In this document: positions 1-6,230 of the stretch, one piece after another
How positions within the stretch are numbered: the first letter of the stretch is position 1
Layout: each line of letters begins with the position of its first letter
Origin: Patescibacteria group bacterium
GTDB taxonomy: Bacteria > Patescibacteriota > UBA1384
Assembly (NCBI GenBank): GCA_017992655.1
Contig: JAGOOF010000028.1
Span: forward strand, 1-6,535
Reading direction: 5' to 3'
Length of the DNA stretch: 6,535 bases
Position numbers and translations under genes: made by a program
The notes under the pieces: generated by a model
Told to the model about the DNA's origin: nothing
Seen by the model: the letters and a program-made list of their open reading frames with translations, nothing else
The model's database searches: none

Positions 1-1
1 G

Positions 2-1198
2 AAGAAGAATTCTCGCTTTAGCGGACGTTTAGGCGTTGTTGTCCTTTTGTTGGTAGCTTTTTCCTTTGGCTACCTCTTTGGTCATGGCAATATGAAGCTT
101 GACCAGCGCTATATCCCCCGCCTTGTAAATACTGACTTTGGTAAGCCAGAAGATGTCGATTTTGGTTTATTCTGGCAGGTTTATGATGAACTAAGTAGAA
201 ATTACCTGCGGACGATGGACGCAGAAAAGGCATTGTATGGCGCGATTAATGGCCTTGTACTTTCTCTTGAGGACCCCTATAGCTCCTTCTTAACTCCTGA
301 AGAGTCTAAAACTTTTCAAGAAGAACTCAGTGGCAAGCTAGAGGGGATCGGGGCAGAGATCGGTCGTCGTAACGGTGTTCCTACTATTATTACCCCCCTT
401 AAAAATTCACCGGCAGAAAAAGCGGGTCTAGAGCCTGGCGACCAAATTTTGGCGGTGGACGGCGAATACACAGACAAGCTCTCGCTTGATGCAGTGATTG
501 CTAAAATTAGAGGAAAGCGCGGTACAGAGGTGGTGCTAACAATTGTGCGTAACAGTACAGAGCCTAAGGAATACAAAATTATTCGCGAGGCAATTAACGT
601 GCAAGATGTTACATGGGAACGAGAAGACGATGTCGCAGTTATTACAATGCGTCAATTTGGTGATAACTCTACCGCGCAGCTTAGCCAGGCAGCGAGTGAA
701 ATTAAAAATGCCGGTATTAGTCGCATTATTCTCGATTTACGTAATAATCCGGGTGGATTGCTTGATAAAGCAGTAGAGGTGGCGGGTTTCTTTTTGCCTG
801 CGGGCTCGGTTGTGGTAAAAGAGCAACTAAAAGATGGCGAAATAAGTACAATCACCACAGAGGGTGAACCCACGTTTGCACGAGAGCCGTTGGTTGTAAT
901 GGTCAATAAAGGCTCAGCCTCTGCTAGTGAGATAGTAGCAGGAGCAATGCGAGAGTATAAGCGTGGCTTGGTCCTGGGTGAAAAAACTTACGGCAAGGGA
1001 ACAGTGCAGATATTTAAAGACTTAAAACTAGGCGCTGCCCTTAAGCTTACTATTGCTCAATGGCTTACTCCACAGGGTCACCACATAGAGAAAAATGGTA
1101 TTGAGCCAGATATTGTGGTGGAGTATAAAGATGGCGAAGTGGAAGAAGGAGGGGATCCGCAATTAGAGAAGGCACTAAGCGAAATTCGTAAGCGATAA
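2..1198 (+). CDS. C-terminal processing protease, family S41 (CtpA/Prc-like), 5' partial
   Basis: Membrane-anchored serine protease that, as known for the family, trims or degrades envelope proteins from their C-termini. The frame is open from base 2, so the true start lies left of the window; the TTG at 47 falls inside the membrane helix and is not a credible start. In order: a basic stretch and membrane anchor (bases about 30-95); the N-terminal helical cap with DPYSSFLTPEE (about 272-304); a PDZ domain (about 380-550) with SPAEKAGLEPGDQILAVDG; and the protease core with LDLRNNPGGLLD. The catalytic residues are visible: Ser in GSASASE (codon 920-922), Lys in YGKGTVQ (995-997) and Gln (1007-1009), with the 25- and 4-residue spacings typical of S41. 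The core ends with IEPDIVVE and an acidic tail. It is the first visible gene of a five-gene same-strand block and looks intact apart from the cut 5' end. The substrate is unknown. Confidence 0.93.
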   Translation, partial: KKNSRFSGRLGVVVLLLVAFSFGYLFGHGNMKLDQRYIPRLVNTDFGKPEDVDFGLFWQVYDELSRNYLRTMDAEKALYGAINGLVLSLEDPYSSFLTPEESKTFQEELSGKLEGIGAEIGRRNGVPTIITPLKNSPAEKAGLEPGDQILAVDGEYTDKLSLDAVIAKIRGKRGTEVVLTIVRNSTEPKEYKIIREAINVQDVTWEREDDVAVITMRQFGDNSTAQLSQAASEIKNAGISRIILDLRNNPGGLLDKAVEVAGFFLPAGSVVVKEQLKDGEISTITTEGEPTFAREPLVVMVNKGSASASEIVAGAMREYKRGLVLGEKTYGKGTVQIFKDLKLGAALKLTIAQWLTPQGHHIEKNGIEPDIVVEYKDGEVEEGGDPQLEKALSEIRKR

Positions 1199-1203
1199 TG
1201 TAG

Positions 1204-1209
1204 TATAAT
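1204..1209 (+). promoter_or_regulatory. Possible internal promoter, -10 box TATAAT
   Basis: A perfect TATAAT sits six bases after the protease stop codon and 25 bases before the next start codon. The 17-base-spaced -35 position (about 1181-1186, GAAATT) matches the consensus poorly, and no TGn extension is present. If used, transcription would begin near 1216 and give the downstream genes a short leader, separate from the protease. The TA-rich tract could also be chance. Confidence 0.35.
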
Positions 1210-1221
1210 GGAATTGAGGAA

Positions 1222-1230
1222 AAGGAGGAG
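1222..1230 (+). promoter_or_regulatory. Strong Shine-Dalgarno site for the proline-rich gene
   Basis: AAGGAGGAG contains the full AGGAGG core, five bases before the ATG at 1234. This fixes the start of the proline-rich membrane protein. Similar sites precede lemA (AGAGGAG, 2256-2262) and the first DUF4870-type gene (AGGAGG, 2847-2852). ligA has none. Confidence 0.85.
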
Positions 1231-1233
1231 AAA

Positions 1234-2238
1234 ATGACCCAGCAGGATTATTTTGGTAATAATGTTTCGCCAGATGGTGTAAGTGCTCCACCGGGCAGTG
1301 GTGGTAATTATACTTCCATTGACCCCGCGACCCCTGGTGTATCTTCCTTTTCACCCCCTCCCGCGCAAACACCTCCTCCCGCCCCGCCGGCCCCGCCGGC
1401 CCCTAGCTATACGGATACCTTTTTAGGGGGTGGTAGTAGTATTAAGCCACCATTGCCTACTACTTTACCTTCGAGTAACCCTGGTGGCGTTGACCATAAT
1501 ATGTCGTCTGCATCTGTGTCGCCTACACCTAATCCGTATGGCGAAGCACCATCTGTACCACCTCCTCCGCAAGGACAAGCAGCCACTCCTCAACCTATGG
1601 CTTCTCCTCTAGGGAGTGAGCAAACTGTTGTTCCCCCTTCTAATCAATACGGTGTACCACCGGTTGCTCAAGCACCAACTCCTTCGCCACATAACACCAC
1701 TGGGTGGGCACAGCAAAACTCTCCCGCCGCTCAACAAACAAAGAGTAAAAGTGGGCTCTACCTTTTTGGTATAATTTTCTTGCTTATTGTGGGCGCTGGC
1801 GCTATTTATTTTTTCTTTTTACTTCCTGCGGAACAGAGTATGGTGAAAACACCGGTAATTAAAGTGAATGACTCTGGCGCGTCGACTGTGTCTGTGGCGG
1901 AAAGTCGCGACAGTGCACGCAAAAAAGATTTGGCTAACATACAAACCGCGCTCGAGCAGTACTATATTAAAAATGGTCTTTATCCTCTTTCGCCAGATAC
2001 AAGTCCTACTCAAGATAGTGCCACCCCCCTTGCCGCACTTGTCCCCGATTTTTTACCCGCCCTGCCTGTTGACCCCGACGCGCCAGAAGTTTATTATGGT
2101 TACAAGAGTGCCGACGGAAAAGAATATACTTTAACTGCCTTTTTTGATACAGAGCCAGCAAACATACAATCAACCAAAACAGAGTCTGGGAGTTTCGAGG
2201 TGGTTTTGTCGGCCGGGGTTAATATAACAGCGAATTAA
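1234..2238 (+). CDS. Proline-rich single-pass membrane protein with pilin-like C-terminal domain
   Basis: A 334-residue protein of unknown specific function. Residues 1-170 are a low-complexity Pro/Ser/Gln-rich region, including an Ala-Pro-Pro tract at 50-57. A basic patch (KTKSKSG, 169-174) precedes one hydrophobic helix at about 175-197, predicting the proline-rich part inside the cell and the C-terminus outside. Residues 225-305 resemble the soluble part of type IV pilin/type II secretion pseudopilins: ARKKDLANIQTALEQYY followed by NGLYP, a PVDPDAP turn and YYGYKSADGKEYTL. A prepilin peptidase site (G followed by F and Glu at +5) is absent, and the helix is internal, so it is not a processed pilin. 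The gene sits 35 bases after the protease and 28 before lemA. Similar pilin-tailed membrane proteins are common in Patescibacteria. A structural or scaffolding envelope role is inferred; the topology is more secure than the function. Confidence 0.85.
   Translation: MTQQDYFGNNVSPDGVSAPPGSGGNYTSIDPATPGVSSFSPPPAQTPPPAPPAPPAPSYTDTFLGGGSSIKPPLPTTLPSSNPGGVDHNMSSASVSPTPNPYGEAPSVPPPPQGQAATPQPMASPLGSEQTVVPPSNQYGVPPVAQAPTPSPHNTTGWAQQNSPAAQQTKSKSGLYLFGIIFLLIVGAGAIYFFFLLPAEQSMVKTPVIKVNDSGASTVSVAESRDSARKKDLANIQTALEQYYIKNGLYPLSPDTSPTQDSATPLAALVPDFLPALPVDPDAPEVYYGYKSADGKEYTLTAFFDTEPANIQSTKTESGSFEVVLSAGVNITAN
1381..1403 (+). repeat. 9-base tandem repeat encoding Ala-Pro-Pro
   Basis: Two exact copies of GCCCCGCCG (1381-1389, 1390-1398) and a partial third lie in frame within the proline-rich gene and encode APPAPPAP. 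It is locally GC-rich in an otherwise moderate-GC gene. Because the unit is a multiple of three, slippage here would change the length of the proline tract without a frameshift. Confidence 0.8.
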
Positions 2239-2266
2239 AAGATAAAGCAAATAATAGAGGAGCAAT

Positions 2267-2836
2267 ATGATTATCGTTTGGGTTTTAGTAGGGGTACTAG
2301 TCCTTGTCTTGCTGTGGGTGGTTGCTGCCTATAACTCGTTGGTGGGTTTAAGAATGCGAGCAAAAGAGGCGCTAAGTGATATTACCGTACAAAGCAAGCG
2401 GCGCTATGACCTTATTCCTAATTTAGTGGCTACTGTTAAAGGTTATGCGAAGCATGAAAGTAAGGTTTTTGCCGATGTTGCAAAAGCGCGCTCAACAGCA
2501 ATGCAGGCGAAAGGGCTTAGCAACAAGGCTCAAGCAGAGGATGCCTTAACGGACACCCTTAAATCACTCTTTGCGGTGGCGGAGAACTATCCTGCCTTGC
2601 GCGCAACGGAAAACTTTAGCAAGTTGCAAGATGAACTTTCTGAAACGGAAAATAAAATCGAGGCCTCGCGCCGGTATTACAACGGTAGTGTGCGCGATCT
2701 TAATGTCAAAATGCAGGTATTTCCTACCAACCTTATCGCGACCAAGCTTGGCTTTAAAGAGATGGATTTATTCGATGTCGAAGAAAGCGAAAAAGAAAAA
2801 GTGAAACAGGCACCCAAAGTCGATATTGAAAATTAA
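2267..2836 (+). CDS. lemA: LemA family membrane protein
   Basis: A 189-residue LemA protein, within the usual family length. A short N-terminal membrane helix (about residues 2-22) is followed by the family signature YNSLVGLRMRAKEALSDI and then QSKRRYDLIPNLVATVKGYA with the HE pair (KHESKVF). The C-terminal signature is also present: ASRRYYNGSVRDLN, FPTNLIA and LGF. The remainder is a long antiparallel helical bundle expected outside the membrane, with a highly charged Glu/Lys-rich tail (EESEKEKVKQ). The start is fixed by AGAGGAG four bases before the ATG. The molecular role of LemA is not well established; it often neighbours envelope proteases or TPM-domain proteins. Here its neighbours are a pilin-tailed membrane protein and two DUF4870-type proteins, so an envelope function in the same operon is likely. 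Confidence 0.95.
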   Translation: MIIVWVLVGVLVLVLLWVVAAYNSLVGLRMRAKEALSDITVQSKRRYDLIPNLVATVKGYAKHESKVFADVAKARSTAMQAKGLSNKAQAEDALTDTLKSLFAVAENYPALRATENFSKLQDELSETENKIEASRRYYNGSVRDLNVKMQVFPTNLIATKLGFKEMDLFDVEESEKEKVKQAPKVDIEN

Positions 2837-2858
2837 AAACATTAATAGGAGGTCAATT

Positions 2859-3215
2859 ATGGCAGAGGAAAAAAAGACAAAAAGCGGTGGTGAAGTTGAA
2901 GAGGGAAAGTTGTATGCAATAGTGGGTTATTTGGGAATTTTGTTTTTAGTTCCCTTGCTCGCTTTGCCCAAAAATAAATTTGCCCAGTACCACGCTCGTC
3001 AAGGAATGGTTTTATTTCTTATAACGCTTGCCGTTTATGTTGCAACAGGGTTTTTTGCAGTGGGGACCCTTGGCATTGGGGTGTTTCTTTACCCCATACT
3101 ATCTATTGTTGTGGTAATATGGTCTATTTTAGGTATTATTAATGCGGCTAACGGCGAAATGAAGCCTCTTCCCTTAATTGGTGGTCTTGCGAATAAACTA
3201 GGGGGCAAAAAGTAA
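2859..3215 (+). CDS. Small three-helix membrane protein, DUF4870/Tic20-like
   Basis: A 118-residue protein of unknown biochemical function. The start at 2859 is chosen because AGGAGG lies six bases upstream; an in-frame ATG at 2826 would overlap the end of lemA and lacks such a site. A charged N-terminus (EEKKTKSGGEVEEGK) precedes three hydrophobic segments at about residues 18-38, 49-71 and 76-98. The segment between helices 1 and 2, LPKNKFAQYHARQGMVLF, is the recognisable DUF4870 signature (His-Ala-Arg-Gln). The C-terminus PLPLIGGLANKLGGKK also fits the family. It lies 22 bases after lemA and 21 before a shorter relative. Family assignment is from motif recall; Tic20-like proteins share this fold and cannot be told apart here. 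Confidence 0.88.
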   Translation: MAEEKKTKSGGEVEEGKLYAIVGYLGILFLVPLLALPKNKFAQYHARQGMVLFLITLAVYVATGFFAVGTLGIGVFLYPILSIVVVIWSILGIINAANGEMKPLPLIGGLANKLGGKK

Positions 3216-3236
3216 TTAGCCGAGATTAGGAGGGGA

Positions 3237-3572
3237 ATGCTTAAAAAGCCAAGTCTTAGTGCGCGCCTTTTGTTTGGTCTTGCTTACTTTAGCGTTGTTT
3301 TTTTAGTGCCACTCGCTCTCGTAAAACAAGACGATCAGTTTGGGGCTTTCCATGTGCGCAACGGCTTTATGATTTTTGTGGTTACGATTTTGGGCAGTGT
3401 TTTGTTGCTATTTCTTGATGAGCTTACGGGGGGTAATGTTTACCCTTATGTAGGGAAGCTGTTCAACCTCGTGGTGGTAATTGCTAGTGTCTACGGTCTT
3501 ATTAGTGCTCTTCGTGGGCGTATGGATCCTATATGGGGAATTCACCAACTAGTGAACGCTAGTAGAATATGA
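3237..3572 (+). CDS. Diverged paralogue of the preceding DUF4870-type membrane protein
   Basis: A 111-residue protein with the same three-helix plan as its upstream neighbour (helices at about residues 11-31, 43-64 and 73-94). It shares FLVPLALVKQDDQFGAFHVRNGFMIF with the neighbour's FLVPLLAL...FAQYHARQGMVLF, so the central His-x-Arg motif is kept (HVRNG against HARQG). The charged N-terminus is shorter and the C-terminal PLIGGLANKL has become WGIHQLVNASRI. AGGAGGGG ends one base before the ATG at 3237, an unusually tight spacing if the whole run is used; the AGGAGG core leaves three bases. It is the last gene of the block and ends in TGA, followed by a gene-free repeat array. A tandem duplication followed by divergence is the simplest origin. 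Function unknown; the pair could form a heteromeric membrane complex (inference). Confidence 0.85.
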   Translation: MLKKPSLSARLLFGLAYFSVVFLVPLALVKQDDQFGAFHVRNGFMIFVVTILGSVLLLFLDELTGGNVYPYVGKLFNLVVVIASVYGLISALRGRMDPIWGIHQLVNASRI

Positions 3573-3590
3573 GGGCATTGTTTTTTGTGT

Positions 3591-3608
3591 AGGCGCTACA
3601 AGCGCCCT
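3591..3608 (+). other. Small GC-rich hairpin after the operon
   Basis: GGCGCT (3592-3597), loop ACA, AGCGCC (3601-3606) form a six-base-pair stem 19 bases after the last operon stop. A T6 run lies before the stem rather than after it, so it lacks the U-tract of an intrinsic terminator on either strand. It may stabilise the transcript's 3' end or be a degenerate terminator. Confidence 0.4.
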
Positions 3609-3618
3609 GCAATGCTTG

Positions 3619-3749
3619 TTACTGTTCGAGCGGAAGCGAGAACTAACGCGTCGGTTTCAGCACTAGCGATCGATAGTTCTCGGCGAGTACACCTCGAACG
3701 ATAAGAACTTACGATCTTTAGTTCCCGGGCAGTAACCCTCGAACGATAA
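3619..3749 (+). repeat. Array A, duplicated block copy 1 (S-linker-L plus L)
   Basis: A 131-base block: S at 3619-3645, a 28-base linker containing GCGTCGGTTTCAGCACT, L at 3674-3704, a 14-base spacer, and a second L at 3719-3749. It matches 3871-4000 except for four substitutions and one single-base indel. The second L has GA opposite GG instead of GA opposite GA next to its outer stem, a variant shared with its counterpart at 3970-4000. Confidence 0.95.
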
Positions 3750-3754
3750 TCCTG

Positions 3755-3851
3755 TTACTGTTCGAGCGGAAGCGAGAACTACCGGGACAGGTGTAATATC
3801 GGCTCTAGTAGTTCTCGAGATGGCGCTACGCGCAGTTCTCTCGAACAATAA
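3755..3851 (+). repeat. Array A, middle bipartite unit with enlarged L arm
   Basis: The S half at 3755-3781 is identical to the one at 3619-3645. After a 27-base linker, the L half at 3809-3851 is the longest in the window (43 bases). On the minus strand it adds GAGA/TCTC and then GCGC-GTA-GCGC inside the standard GTTC-GA / GA-GAAC frame. It contains AGTTCTC twice (3810-3816 and 3834-3840), suggesting one element nested in another. Confidence 0.88.
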
Positions 3852-3870
3852 AAAGTGACGACCTGCCCTC

Positions 3871-4000
3871 TTACTGTTCGAGCGGAGCGAGAACTAACGC
3901 GTCAGTTTCAGCACTAGCGATCGATAGTTCTCGGTGAGTACACCTCGAACGATAAGAACTTACGATCTTTAGTTCCCGGGCAGTAGCCCTCGAACAATAA
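3871..4000 (+). repeat. Array A, duplicated block copy 2
   Basis: A 130-base counterpart of 3619-3749: S at 3871-3896 (one base shorter, loop GGA instead of GGAA), linker with GCGTCAGTTTCAGCACT, L at 3925-3955, and L at 3970-4000. Two of the four substitutions turn a G-T wobble in an L stem into a Watson-Crick pair (GGTG/CGCC to GGTG/CACC; GGGT/GCCC to GGGC/GCCC). The AATAAAAAGTG after this block also follows the middle unit at about 3847. Confidence 0.95.
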
Positions 4001-4073
4001 AAAGTGGCGGCTTTCCTTGGTGTTTGCTTATCAGGTTTTGAGATAACTACGTGCTTACAATCAGCGCAAACCC

Positions 4074-4103
4074 TTGTTAATAGCTTATCGGTAGTTGTAA
4101 AAT
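4074..4103 (+). promoter_or_regulatory. Probable ligA promoter, possibly giving a leaderless mRNA
   Basis: TTGTTA (4074-4079, 4 of 6 to the -35 consensus) and TAAAAT (4098-4103, 5 of 6 to the -10) are separated by 18 bases. A start about seven bases past the -10 falls on the A of the ligA ATG at 4110. No Shine-Dalgarno is present; the nearest purines (AGGG, 4104-4107) are only two bases from the ATG. An alternative -10, TACAAT at 4056-4061, has no properly spaced -35 and would give a leader of about 40 bases. Nothing else is seen in 4001-4073. Confidence 0.45.
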
Positions 4104-4109
4104 AGGGTT

Positions 4110-6134
4110 ATGGCAACAAAAATTCCACAAGAAGTTCTTTTACGCGCTAAAAGGCTAAAGGCAGAAATTAGCAAACATCGTTATCGCTATCATGTACTCG
4201 ATAAGCCCACAATGAGCGACGAAGTTCTCGATTCGTTAAAACACGAGTTGCAAGAACTGGAAAGAAAGTACCCTTCTTTGGTAACAGCCGACTCTCCCAC
4301 CCAGGTTGTAGGAGGAAAGCCACTCGAGAAATTTACTAAAGTTTCCCATAAAACAAGAATGCTTTCCTTGGTCGATGTTTTTTCTCCCGACGAGCTCTAT
4401 AGTTGGGAGGAAAGAATTGCGAAGTTAGTGGGGAAGAAAGAGCTTGTCGATGGTTATTTTGCCGAATTAAAAATGGACGGTCTTGCTATATCGTTAATTT
4501 ATAAAAAGGGAATATTGCAAAGAGCGGCAACAAGGGGCGACGGCTGGGTAGGAGAAGATGTTACTGCGAATATCAAAACAATCTCCTCTATCCCGTTAAA
4601 ACTAAATACAAAATCACCCTATTTTGAACGCGCATCGCAGAGTGCGTTTGAAGTAAGAGGTGAAGTTTATATGACCAAGGAAGATTTAGAAAGAATTAAC
4701 GCCAGACAAAAGAGGGCGGGTCTTACCCCTTTTGCGAATCCCCGCAATGCCGCTGCGGGAGCGGTGCGTCAGCTTGATCCTAAAATCACTGCCTCTCGCA
4801 ACCTAAAATTTGCCGTTTATGAATTGGTTTCTGAATTAGGACAAAAAACACACAGTGAGGAGCACGCTATTGCTCAATCCTTAGGACTTCCTATTATCGA
4901 GTACAATCGCTTGTGCAAAACCAGCGAAGAGTTGGTACACTTTCATAGTGTATGGGAGAAAAAGAAAGAGAAGTTGCCCTATATGGTCGACGGCGTGGTG
5001 GTGGTAGTGGAAAATGAAAAAGTGCGCGCCAAACTTGGAGTGGTAGGGAAAGCGCCACGAGGTATGGTAGCGTTTAAGTTTTCTCCGGAGCAGGCAACAA
5101 CAGAAATAACTGATATTAAGGTGCAAGTAGGAAGAACAGGTACGTTGACGCCCGTTGCCCTTTTAAAACCCGTGCTCTTGGCGGGCTCAACGGTTTCCAA
5201 AGCGACACTCCACAACCAAGATGAAATAGACCGTAAAGACATTAGGATTGGCGACACTGTCGTTATCCACAAAGCGGGTGATATTATTCCGGCAGTGGTT
5301 AATGTTATTAAAAGTCTTCGCCCAAAGGGAGCAAAGCGCTGGCAAATGCCCCGTACTTTCGAAGGAGCAAAGGTTACGCGCAAAAGTGGCGAAGTTGCCT
5401 TTAGAGTAAGCGATAGTACCTTGGCGTCTGTAAAATTGCGCCAATTACAGTATTTTGTTTCTAAGTCTTGTTTTGATATTGTTGGCCTCGGTCCTAAAAT
5501 ATTAAAAAAGCTTTATGAAGAAGGGCTTGTCAAGAATTACGCTGATATTTTTAAACTGACCGCCGAAGATTTAAGACATTTGGAAAGATTTGCCGATAAA
5601 TCGGCGGAAAATATTATTAAATCAATTGATAATGTTAAGACAATCAGTCTCCACCGCTTTATTAATGCGCTCGGTATTCCAACCGTCGGTGAAGAAACCG
5701 CGTTTGACCTAGCGCAGTATTTTGGCGATCTAAAAAGAGTGGAGAACGCAAGCGTGGAAGAGCTGAATAGTGTTTATGGAATTGGAGCACCGTCCGCTCA
5801 AACGATTGCGGATTATTTTGCAAAGCCAGAGAATAAAGAGACAATCAAAGACCTTCTTTTGTCTGGCATAAAAATAACTAATCCTCCTAAAGCAGCAGCT
5901 AACGGCCCCCTAAAAGGAAAAACTTTTGTTTTTACCGGAGGGCTGGAAACTATGACACGCGGAGAAGCAGAAGAAAAAGTGCGCCAGCTAGGAGGAGACG
6001 CCTCCTCTTCTGTAAGTAAGGTAACGAGCTATGTTGTAGCGGGTGCAGAAGCAGGTTCAAAATTATCCAAAGCACAAAATCTAAATGTAAAGATTATTTC
6101 GGAAGAACAGTTTCTTAATCTTATCAAAAAATAA
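4110..6134 (+). CDS. ligA: NAD+-dependent DNA ligase LigA, without zinc-finger cysteines
   Basis: A 674-residue ligase, normal for the family, that seals nicks in replication and repair using NAD+. An in-frame TAA at 4098 makes 4110 the earliest ATG. Domain Ia spans about 1-75 (YHVLDKP, SDEVLD). The adenylation domain follows, with the nucleotide-accepting lysine K121 in ELKMDG, TRGDG (141-145), EVRGE (181-185), FANPRNAAAGAVRQ (208-221), VDGVVV (293-298) and AFKF with K323. The OB fold holds VQVGRTGTLTPVA (338-350), ATLHN and AGDIIP. The usual Cys4 zinc finger should lie at about 413-440, but no cysteine is present there. A helix-hairpin-helix region covers about 454-590 (IVGLGPKI, ALGIPTVGEETA, YGIGAPSA). 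A C-terminal BRCT domain (about 601-674) has GKTFVFTGGLETMTRGEAEE. In domain Ia the conserved Tyr of DxxYD is Leu40. The catalytic set is intact, so an active enzyme is expected. Confidence 0.97.
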   Translation: MATKIPQEVLLRAKRLKAEISKHRYRYHVLDKPTMSDEVLDSLKHELQELERKYPSLVTADSPTQVVGGKPLEKFTKVSHKTRMLSLVDVFSPDELYSWEERIAKLVGKKELVDGYFAELKMDGLAISLIYKKGILQRAATRGDGWVGEDVTANIKTISSIPLKLNTKSPYFERASQSAFEVRGEVYMTKEDLERINARQKRAGLTPFANPRNAAAGAVRQLDPKITASRNLKFAVYELVSELGQKTHSEEHAIAQSLGLPIIEYNRLCKTSEELVHFHSVWEKKKEKLPYMVDGVVVVVENEKVRAKLGVVGKAPRGMVAFKFSPEQATTEITDIKVQVGRTGTLTPVALLKPVLLAGSTVSKATLHNQDEIDRKDIRIGDTVVIHKAGDIIPAVVNVIKSLRPKGAKRWQMPRTFEGAKVTRKSGEVAFRVSDSTLASVKLRQLQYFVSKSCFDIVGLGPKILKKLYEEGLVKNYADIFKLTAEDLRHLERFADKSAENIIKSIDNVKTISLHRFINALGIPTVGEETAFDLAQYFGDLKRVENASVEELNSVYGIGAPSAQTIADYFAKPENKETIKDLLLSGIKITNPPKAAANGPLKGKTFVFTGGLETMTRGEAEEKVRQLGGDASSSVSKVTSYVVAGAEAGSKLSKAQNLNVKIISEEQFLNLIKK

Positions 6135-6139
6135 TTGAA

Positions 6140-6230
6140 TAGTTCTCACTCCGTTCGAACAGTAATGGCTTTTTACCGTTCGAGGAATGGAATGACGAGA
6201 ACTATTGCCGTGAGTTTTGCACTGACGCAG
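6140..6230. repeat. Array B 91-base unit 1
   Basis: S (inner stem AC/GT, loop GGA on the minus strand), TGGCTTT spacer, L at 6173-6204, and a 26-base linker whose reverse complement contains GCGTCAGT. The L half folds as GTTC, GA, G, GA, AT around loop GGA, so it has two tandem G-A steps. Confidence 0.93.

Larger units (their letters stand above)
3619..4000 (+). repeat. Palindromic repeat array A (eight half-elements)
   Basis: Gene-free array between the envelope operon and ligA. Written on the strand that reads TTAYYGTTCGA...GAGAACTA, short (S) half-elements lie on + at 3619-3645, 3755-3781 and 3871-3896. Long (L) half-elements lie on - at 3674-3704, 3719-3749, 3809-3851, 3925-3955 and 3970-4000. 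S and L pair into three S-linker-L units at 3619-3704, 3755-3851 and 3871-3955, all in the same direction, plus two extra L copies. S inner stems are GC/GC closed by GGAA or GGA. L inner stems are GGTG/CGCC, GGTG/CACC, GGGT/GCCC and GGGC/GCCC with loop TACT. No coding potential is credible here. The family is not one I recognise. Confidence 0.93.

Noticed and set aside
47..49. TTG at 47 as the start of the S41 protease
   Set aside because: The frame is open to the window edge and already encodes a basic segment and the beginning of the membrane anchor before this codon.
2826..2858. Upstream ATG at 2826 as the start of the DUF4870-type gene
   Set aside because: It would overlap the lemA end and translate the Shine-Dalgarno region; AGGAGG at 2847-2852 clearly serves the ATG at 2859.
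3570..3572. TGA read as glycine (recoding known in Gracilibacteria and SR1/Absconditabacteria)
   Set aside because: No gene in the window has an internal TGA, and read-through here would run into the repeat array without a recognisable extension.
3583..3608. Intrinsic terminator of the envelope operon
   Set aside because: The T6 run precedes the hairpin instead of following it, so neither strand has the required stem then U-tract order.
3663..3848. A 61-codon open frame on the minus strand
   Set aside because: It lies entirely within the palindromic array, has no ribosome binding site, and its repeated peptide simply mirrors the 45-base spacing of two L half-elements.
3619..4000. CRISPR array
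   Set aside because: Repeat copies alternate in orientation, vary in length (26-43 bases) and have repeated rather than unique spacers. No cas gene is present.
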